Positions 6,204 through 10,658 of a stretch of DNA of 10,658 nt are shown here, in pieces; position 1 is the first letter of the stretch, and the number at the start of each line of letters is the position of its first letter. A program made the position numbers and the translations under genes. The notes beneath the pieces were generated by a model that saw only the letters and a program-made list of their open reading frames with translations, was not told the origin of the DNA and did not search any database. This stretch comes from a bacterium UBA7470 (lineage in GTDB: Bacteria; Pseudomonadota; Gammaproteobacteria; Burkholderiales; Burkholderiaceae_C), in assembly GCA_002479815.1 (NCBI GenBank), contig DLPA01000181.1:1-10658 (forward strand). Reading direction: 5' to 3'.

Positions 6204-7118
6204 ATGAACAATTTTGATCCAGATGCCTTGGAGTGCTTGGCGGCCATCATGGAAGAAGGCGGCTTTGAGCGTGCGGCCCAACGTCTGTCCATCACGCAAT
6301 CGGCCGTATCGCAGCGCCTACGCGCCCTAGAAGCGCAAGTGGGAACGGTGCTGGTGGTACGCAGTCGCCCCCTGAAAGTGACGGCGGCGGGACAATTGCT
6401 GCTCAAACACACCAAGCAACTGCGCTTGCTGCGGGCCGATCTAGAAAAAGACTTGCGCGAACTCGCCCCCAGCTCCACCGGTCATGGGCGCGAGGAAGAG
6501 CGGGTATCGGTCGCCATCAATGCCGACAGCATTGCGACGTGGGCCTTACCCGCCTTGCAGCCGCTGGCTTTACAAGGGCTGCCCATAGAAATCATCACCG
6601 ACGACCAAGACTTCACCCACGAATGGCTGCGCGAAGGGCAGGTGCTGGGCTGCGTCACCTCGCTGAATCAAGCCTTGCGCGGCTGTCGCATGGAAGCCTT
6701 GGGGCTGATGGACTACGTGGCCGTCGCCCATCGCCATTACGCACACGAGCACTTGCCCAATGGCCTCAGCGCCCACAGCTTCTCTAAAACCCCCTTCATC
6801 GCCTTCAATCGCAAAGACGATATGCAGCGCGAATTTGTGGCCCAAGCCTTCGGCCTCAAGCGCGTGATGTTGAAACAGTTGTTTGTCCCGTCTTCAGAAG
6901 CGCAAGTGCGTGCGGTGCGTGCAGGCTGGGGCGTGAGCGTCGTACCTAAGCTGTTGGTGCAGCCTTTGCTGGATGTGGGTGAGCTGGTCAACGTGGCTCC
7001 CCACCACCAACAAGCGGTGGCCTTGTGTTGGCATTGCTGGAATTTGGAGTCTGAAGTCTTAGATGCCTTGAGCCACACCATCAAGCAAGAAGCGGGTCGT
7101 TGCTTGCGCGCGAGCTGA
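6204..7118 (+). CDS. argP: LysR-family transcription regulator, ArgP/LysG-like
   Basis: This 304-residue DNA-binding regulator resembles ArgP (IciA) of E. coli (297 residues), which responds to lysine and arginine. The N-terminal winged helix-turn-helix (about residues 4-65) contains GGFERAAQRLSITQSAVSQR followed by LRALEAQVG. The effector domain keeps ArgP-like stretches: VAINADSIATWALPAL (about 101-116), PFIAFNRKDDMQREF and FVPSSEAQVRAVRAGWGVSVVP. From memory these align well to ArgP. It is divergent from dadA across a 164-base region with two LysR-type boxes, so the likely job is to control dadA and itself in response to an amino acid. In many proteobacteria argP relatives sit beside a LysE/ArgO-type exporter; none is visible here. 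The ATG at 6204 has no strong ribosome site but is the natural start for the domain. The family is certain; the ArgP subfamily is likely; the effector is unknown. Confidence 0.85.
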   Translation: MNNFDPDALECLAAIMEEGGFERAAQRLSITQSAVSQRLRALEAQVGTVLVVRSRPLKVTAAGQLLLKHTKQLRLLRADLEKDLRELAPSSTGHGREEERVSVAINADSIATWALPALQPLALQGLPIEIITDDQDFTHEWLREGQVLGCVTSLNQALRGCRMEALGLMDYVAVAHRHYAHEHLPNGLSAHSFSKTPFIAFNRKDDMQREFVAQAFGLKRVMLKQLFVPSSEAQVRAVRAGWGVSVVPKLLVQPLLDVGELVNVAPHHQQAVALCWHCWNLESEVLDALSHTIKQEAGRCLRAS

Positions 7119-7150
7119 ACCCGGTTTTTTGGGTGCTTCTTTTTTCTTTT
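7119..7150 (+). terminator. Weak terminator-like sequence after the LysR gene
   Basis: Directly after the stop codon, ACCC (7119-7122) and GGGT (7131-7134) can pair around an 8-base loop, followed by a T-rich tract (7137-7150, 12 T in 14 bases). A 4-bp stem is poor, so partial read-through into the binding-protein gene is plausible. Confidence 0.25.
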
Positions 7151-7173
7151 ATTTCATCAATGGAGACAAGCCC

Positions 7174-8409
7174 ATGATTCATCCACATCGGCGCCGCATG
7201 AAAACGTCCACTGTTTGCTTGTGGCAAGCACTTGCAAGCTTCAGTGTGGGCGCACAAACCCCCAGTCCTCCCCCCACGGCTGAGACACTGAAAATCGGAT
7301 TGATTGGCGCGTTCAGCGGCCCGTCTGCTGATTTTTGTCTGCCCATGCAAAACGGGGTGAAGATGGCGGTCGAGGAAATCAATGCCGTCGGTGGCTATTT
7401 GGGGCGACCAGTTGAATTGGTCATTAAAGACGACATGGCACAGCCTTCCCGAGGTAAGAGTTTGGCCGAGGAATTGGTGGCCGATAAGTCCATCATGGTA
7501 AGCATGGGTTACTGCGACACGGGTGTGGCCTTGGCAGGTATGGATGTGTTTCAAAAGGCACAAGTCCCGCTGATTGTGCCTGTTGCAACAGGCAGCCCCA
7601 TTACGCAAAAATTTCCTGCGTCTGAAAGCTACATTTTCAGAACGTCAGCGCGCGATGCCATACAAGTCCCGTTCCTCGTCACAGATTTGCTCAAACGGAA
7701 TTTAGACAAGGTTGCGGTATTTGCCGACACCACAGGCTACGGAGAAAACGGCTTAAAAGATGTAGAAAGTGCATTGGCGCAACACAAACTCAAACCCGTG
7801 TATGTGACACGCTTTCCTCTGGGTGCTGCAGATGTCAGCACACAAATCCAAGAAGCAAAAGCCGCGGGCGCAAACGTGATTTTGAGCTATGCCGTCAGCC
7901 CAGAAAATGTCGTGATTGCCAAAAATCGCGAAGCACAAAAATGGAATGTGCCTCAGGTCGGCCCCTGGGCGCTGTCGTTCCCATTTTTTATAGACACTGC
8001 TGCTGGCGCAGCAGAAGGCGCATTGACCGTACAGACGTTCATACCCGAGCCAAGCAATGAACGCCGTTCGACGTTCATATCGAACTACATGCGCAAATAC
8101 AAGACCAAAGGAGTCCCTGTGGCCATGTCAGCCGCACAAGGCTACGACAGTATGTATTTGTTGATCCATGCACTGTTTGGGTTGCGCGGTGGGGCGCACT
8201 TGAGCGGGCCTGCCATTAAAGCAGCTCTGGAGAACATTCCCAGAACTTACTACGGCGTCGTGACGACGTATGCCAAACCGTTCAGTAAAGACGACAAAGA
8301 TGCCATCACGGCGAACATGCTTTATATGGGACAGATCAAAAATGGCGCTGTTACCTTTGCGTATCCCGAAGATGCAAAACGAAATCTGGTGATTCAACGA
8401 AAACAATAA
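7174..8409 (+). CDS. Periplasmic amino-acid-type ABC substrate-binding protein (LivJ family)
   Basis: This 411-residue exported protein is of the branched-chain amino-acid / urea / amide binding family (periplasmic binding protein type 1 fold). It would capture a small solute and deliver it to an ABC transporter. The start at 7174 has GGAG 8 bases upstream; the ATG at 7198 lacks one. The N-terminus is basic (RRRMK) then hydrophobic, with likely cleavage near SVGAQ. Family marks are KIGLIGAFSGPSA, GVKMAVEEINAVGGYLGRPV, VIKDDMAQP, QVPLIVPVATGSPITQKF, FADTTGYGENGL and a late SAAQGYDSMYLLIHALFG segment. The ligand cannot be read from sequence. No livHMGF permease or ATPase gene is adjacent, so it is an orphan here. 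Five sampled 60-base lines counted by hand gave 47-57% GC, against 62% and 65% in lines from the two flanking genes, and T- and A-ending codons are frequent, which may indicate acquisition from elsewhere. The phosphatase gene begins 44 bases downstream. Confidence 0.88.
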   Translation: MIHPHRRRMKTSTVCLWQALASFSVGAQTPSPPPTAETLKIGLIGAFSGPSADFCLPMQNGVKMAVEEINAVGGYLGRPVELVIKDDMAQPSRGKSLAEELVADKSIMVSMGYCDTGVALAGMDVFQKAQVPLIVPVATGSPITQKFPASESYIFRTSARDAIQVPFLVTDLLKRNLDKVAVFADTTGYGENGLKDVESALAQHKLKPVYVTRFPLGAADVSTQIQEAKAAGANVILSYAVSPENVVIAKNREAQKWNVPQVGPWALSFPFFIDTAAGAAEGALTVQTFIPEPSNERRSTFISNYMRKYKTKGVPVAMSAAQGYDSMYLLIHALFGLRGGAHLSGPAIKAALENIPRTYYGVVTTYAKPFSKDDKDAITANMLYMGQIKNGAVTFAYPEDAKRNLVIQRKQ

Positions 8410-8453
8410 CAGCAGCTTGCGCCAATGTGGTCAAAGCCTGCTATGTTTTAGGG

Positions 8454-10076
8454 ATGCAGCGCCGCCACTTTATCCACACACTTTCCACCGCCGTTTTATC
8501 CTTGCAAGCCTTGACGTTGGCGCGTCAAGCATTTGCGCAAGTCCCGCCGACAACGCCACCTGCCGCCCCCCACTGGCGCAGCAATCCCTTCGCATTGGGG
8601 GTTGCCAGTGGCGAGCCTCGGCCTGATGCGGTGTTGCTGTGGACGAGGCTCTATCCGGGTGCGCCCGCTGTGGGCGAATCCGCAAGCCGCCTGCAATTGT
8701 GGGCGCATTTTCAAGAACAATCGGGTCTGAACGCACAACAAGCCTGCGTGGTGCATTACGACGTCTTCAGCGACGAGGCTTTGCGCCATCGCGTCAAACA
8801 AGGCCAAGTCCGCACCCATGCCGGTCGGGGGTGGAGCGTACACGCCCGCGTCACCGGCTTGGAGCCGAACCGCCCGTATTGGTATCGTTTTCGCTGTGGC
8901 GAGGCCGTCAGTCCTGTGGGACGTACCCGCACCGCGCCGGCCTTGGGCGCAGCGACTGCGCAGATGCGTATCGCCCTGACCTCATGCCAACACTACGAGC
9001 AAGGCTACTATGCCGCACACGCTGAAATCGCCCAACAGTCGCTCGACGTGGTGCTGTTTGCTGGGGACTACATTTACGAGAGCAGCAATCCCAAATACCG
9101 CATTCGTCCCCACACCGGCGGCATCCCAAGCACCTTAGACCAATACCGCGAGCGCCACGCGCTGTACAAGCTCGACCCCGATTTGCAAGCTTGCCACGCC
9201 GCGCACCCTTGGGTTTGCACGTGGGACGACCACGAAGTCGAAAACGACTATGCGGGCGTCCACAACATTCGTTATCAAGACGCGGAAAGCTTTTTGCAGC
9301 GCCGTGCAGCGGCCTACCAAGCCTATTTTGAGCACATGCCGGTGTGGCCCGGTGCGAACGATCACGGCCCCCATCAGCGCATCCACAGCCACTATCAATG
9401 GGGCGATTTGGTCGATTGGTGGATGTTGGATTGTCGCCAATACCGCAATGCTCAACCCTGCCGCGATCCCCTCAAAGGCGGCGGGCGGGTGGTGGTGGCT
9501 TGTGATGAGCGCGACGATCCACGCCGCACCATGCTGGGTTCAGCGCAAGAACAATGGTTCAGCGACAGCTTTAAAGCCGCCAAAGCGCACTGGCGGCTGG
9601 TGGTGCAAAGCACACAAATCAGCTCCACCAGCTTGCCTACGCCAGTGGGACGCAGCATCTTCACCGATGGCTGGGACGGCTACCCCGTCGCCCGCCAGCG
9701 CCTGATCCACACGTTGGCCCAAGCGCCCAAAGGCACGGTGGTGACGCTGGGCGGCGATGTCCACATGAACGTGGCTGCCGACTTGCGCCAAGTGCCCAAC
9801 GACCCCCATTCGCCCATCGTGGCGGCGGAGTTGGTGACGACTTCCATCACCTCACGCGGCATGGGCGAATCAACACTGGCCCGCATTCGTGAGCACAACC
9901 CCGACATACGCCACGCCCGCAGCGACGAACGCGGCTACACCCTGATCGACGTGCAACGCGAGCACATCACCGCCACCTTCCGCGCCACCCCCCACCCCGT
10001 CCAAGCCGGCGCCACCCTCAGCACCCAAGCTCAATACACCCTACGCCACGGCGAACCCGGTTTGGCACGTCAATGA
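8454..10076 (+). CDS. phoD: PhoD-like alkaline phosphatase, Tat-exported
   Basis: This 540-residue periplasmic metallophosphatase (B. subtilis PhoD has 583) is predicted to release phosphate from phosphomono- and/or diesters; characterised PhoD uses iron and calcium. The N-terminus MQRRHFIHTL carries the twin-arginine motif, then a hydrophobic stretch and AFA-Q cleavage near residue 28, as expected for an enzyme folded with metal before export. The N-terminal PhoD domain (about 43-160) begins NPFALGVASGEPRPDAVLLW. The catalytic core shows LTSCQ (175-179), GDYIYE (204-209), WDDHEVENDYAG (257-268), WWMLDCRQYR (322-331) and GGDVHMN (433-439), the metal-binding D, H and N positions of the family. 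The start is set by the Tat signal; AGGG abuts the ATG, so the ribosome site is poor, and an in-frame GTG at 8427 has none better. No Pho box is evident in the 44-base upstream gap, so co-transcription with the binding-protein gene is possible. Confidence 0.92.
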   Translation: MQRRHFIHTLSTAVLSLQALTLARQAFAQVPPTTPPAAPHWRSNPFALGVASGEPRPDAVLLWTRLYPGAPAVGESASRLQLWAHFQEQSGLNAQQACVVHYDVFSDEALRHRVKQGQVRTHAGRGWSVHARVTGLEPNRPYWYRFRCGEAVSPVGRTRTAPALGAATAQMRIALTSCQHYEQGYYAAHAEIAQQSLDVVLFAGDYIYESSNPKYRIRPHTGGIPSTLDQYRERHALYKLDPDLQACHAAHPWVCTWDDHEVENDYAGVHNIRYQDAESFLQRRAAAYQAYFEHMPVWPGANDHGPHQRIHSHYQWGDLVDWWMLDCRQYRNAQPCRDPLKGGGRVVVACDERDDPRRTMLGSAQEQWFSDSFKAAKAHWRLVVQSTQISSTSLPTPVGRSIFTDGWDGYPVARQRLIHTLAQAPKGTVVTLGGDVHMNVAADLRQVPNDPHSPIVAAELVTTSITSRGMGESTLARIREHNPDIRHARSDERGYTLIDVQREHITATFRATPHPVQAGATLSTQAQYTLRHGEPGLARQ

Positions 10077-10087
10077 TGTGAAAAATT

Positions 10088-10121
10088 ATAGCAAAAAAAG
10101 TGAGCTGCTCACGCAATTAAA
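10088..10121 (-). repeat. Repeat copy B, inverted relative to A and C
   Basis: The order is ATAGC, seven A, GTGAGCTGCTCAC, GCAA and TTAAA. It begins 11 bases after the phoD stop codon. The 29-base unit differs from copies A and C only by C instead of T in ATAGY. A GCGATTTTTCAT motif follows at 10135-10146, matching in sequence and spacing the corresponding part of copy A. Confidence 0.85.
10093..10112 (-). terminator. Possible intrinsic terminator for ttcA (minus strand)
   Basis: On the minus strand GTGAG (10112-10108), a 3-base loop and CTCAC (10104-10100) are followed by seven T (10099-10093). Transcription of ttcA reading leftward meets copy C first in the unproductive order and then this copy in terminator order. 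The stem is only 5 bp. Confidence 0.45.
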
Positions 10122-10285
10122 ACAAAGGATACAGGCGATTTTTCATTTAAAAAATGGCGGTTTTATACAAAATTTGAGGCCTGTTGAGCGGTTCAGGGCC
10201 GTGGCGAGGCCAAAAACAGCGGCGGCCAGTCATTTTTTGGATTTTTTAGAATAATTTTAACTAAGAAAATGCGAATAAGTGACAA

Positions 10286-10319
10286 TTTAATTGCGTGAGC
10301 AGCTCACTTTTTTTACTAT
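10286..10319 (+). repeat. Repeat copy C, same orientation as copy A
   Basis: The order is TTTAA, TTGC, GTGAGCAGCTCAC, seven T and ACTAT. Bases 10291-10319 are identical to 62-90. It lies 9 bases beyond the ttcA stop codon. The bases just to its left are more diverged than those of copy A. Confidence 0.85.
10295..10314 (+). terminator. Possible intrinsic terminator for phoD (plus strand)
   Basis: GTGAG (10295-10299), loop CAG and CTCAC (10303-10307) are followed by seven T (10308-10314). It is the first hairpin-plus-T-tract met by plus-strand transcription leaving phoD, about 220 bases after the stop codon. Confidence 0.45.
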
Positions 10320-10328
10320 CTTTTTTCA

Positions 10329-10658
10329 TCACTGCAGTTGAATGACTTGCACGCTTGGCAGCTCGGGGGGGCGCAGGGGCAGGTCTTCGGCATCGAAGGC
10401 TTTGTCGCCATCGTCTTGGGGGAGGCCGTTGGGGGTGAGGGTTTCAAAGGGGAAGAGGCTGCGATCCATCAAATGGCTGGGGACGGCGTGTTGCAGCGCG
10501 TGCAGCATGTTGTCGAGGCGACCCGGGTGCTTCTTCTCCCACTCGGCCAGCATTTGGTTGACTTGCACGCGCTGTAAGTTCTCTTGGCTGCCGCACAGCG
10601 TGCAGGGGATGATGGGAAACTGCTGCACCTGCGCCCAGCGAATCAGGTCTTTTTCTGC
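10329..10658 (-). CDS. ttcA: tRNA 2-thiocytidine biosynthesis protein TtcA, C-terminal part (cut by window edge)
   Basis: The last 109 residues of a gene that continues past the right edge; the reading frame stays open to base 10658. TtcA is an ATP-using iron-sulfur enzyme that converts cytidine 32 of certain tRNAs to 2-thiocytidine. The visible part contains PIIPCTLCGSQENLQRVQVN, then MLAEWEKKHPGRLDNML and ALQHAVPSHLMDRSLF, which match the TtcA C-terminal region. The cysteine in the PCTLCGSQ motif corresponds to the third ligand of the [4Fe-4S] cluster (C222 in E. coli); the CxxC that supplies the other two and the PP-loop ATP site lie outside the window. The usual length is about 300 residues. 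The gene converges on phoD, with the repeat element between them. The remaining C-terminal tail (DDGDKAFDAEDLPLRPPELP) is acidic and proline-rich. Confidence 0.92.
   Translation of the reverse strand, partial: AEKDLIRWAQVQQFPIIPCTLCGSQENLQRVQVNQMLAEWEKKHPGRLDNMLHALQHAVPSHLMDRSLFPFETLTPNGLPQDDGDKAFDAEDLPLRPPELPSVQVIQLQ

Larger units (their letters stand above)
10088..10319. mobile_element. 232-base intergenic element with 34-base inverted ends
   Basis: This fills the phoD-ttcA gap (10077-10328), where no gene is seen. Its ends, 10088-10121 and the reverse complement of 10286-10319, agree at 33 of 34 positions. The flanks inside the ends are AT-rich; the middle (about 10174-10230) is GC-rich with several GGCC repeats able to fold. 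It has no coding capacity and no clear target-site duplication. One further end is at 1-90. The size and inverted ends suggest a non-autonomous element (MITE-like) or a paired palindromic repeat (BIME-like). The order of its left end, an A-tract, an AGCTGCT palindrome and then a GCGATTTTTCAT motif, resembles repeats I recall from Comamonadaceae intergenic regions; that is from memory and unchecked. Confidence 0.6.

Noticed and set aside
7129..7173. TTG start upstream of the binding protein
   Set aside because: Translates the T-rich terminator-like region (GASFFFYFING); ATG 7174 has GGAG at good spacing.
103..10076. One functional system or defence island
   Set aside because: The genes are divergent and convergent singles with unrelated housekeeping or nutritional roles; no nuclease, toxin, methylase or phage-related domains were recognised.
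62..10319. CRISPR array
   Set aside because: The 29-base repeats are not tandem, are in mixed orientation, and have no regular spacers between them.
10077..10328. Target-site duplication proving recent transposition
   Set aside because: The flanks of the element are both A/T-rich and partly alike when one is inverted, but there is no clean direct duplication.

Overview
The window looks like Burkholderiales chromosome, most likely Comamonadaceae or a close relative. The DNA is GC-rich (about 62-65% in sampled 60-base stretches of core genes), and the proteins resemble betaproteobacterial versions of a TonB receptor, DadA, an ArgP-type regulator, PhoD and TtcA. The intergenic repeats also resemble, from memory only, repeats scattered through Comamonadaceae genomes. 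I ran no search, so the taxon is an inference.

Layout, left to right. Bases 1-90 hold one end of an intergenic repeat that is cut by the window edge. A TonB-dependent receptor of the PqqU/YncD type follows (103-2223, minus). It is divergent from a membrane-anchored PAS-PAS-GGDEF-EAL protein with both c-di-GMP motifs intact (2442-4712, plus). That gene meets D-amino-acid dehydrogenase dadA (4705-6039, minus) tail to tail with an 8-base overlap. dadA is divergent from an ArgP/LysG-like LysR regulator (6204-7118, plus). Their shared intergenic region carries two copies of an ATC-N9-GAT motif placed around a good dadA promoter. A branched-chain-amino-acid-type periplasmic binding protein without its permease or ATPase comes next (7174-8409, plus). 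It is visibly lower in GC. A Tat-exported PhoD-like phosphatase follows (8454-10076, plus). A 232-base element with 34-base inverted ends (10088-10319) separates phoD from the convergent 3' end of ttcA (10329-10658, minus, cut by the window edge).

The genes do not form one pathway. The common theme is nutrient acquisition and turnover: uptake of a cofactor (probably PQQ), oxidation of D-amino acids, binding of an amino-acid-like solute and release of phosphate from organic esters, beside a c-di-GMP signalling protein. The best-supported regulatory unit is the dadA/argP-like pair. The least ordinary feature is the repeat: three copies of a 29-base palindromic unit, each starting about 10-17 bases after a stop codon and always in the same orientation relative to the gene it follows. 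Two of them form an inverted pair that could terminate transcription in both directions between phoD and ttcA. I found no CRISPR array, tRNA, rRNA, transposase or clear new multi-gene system.
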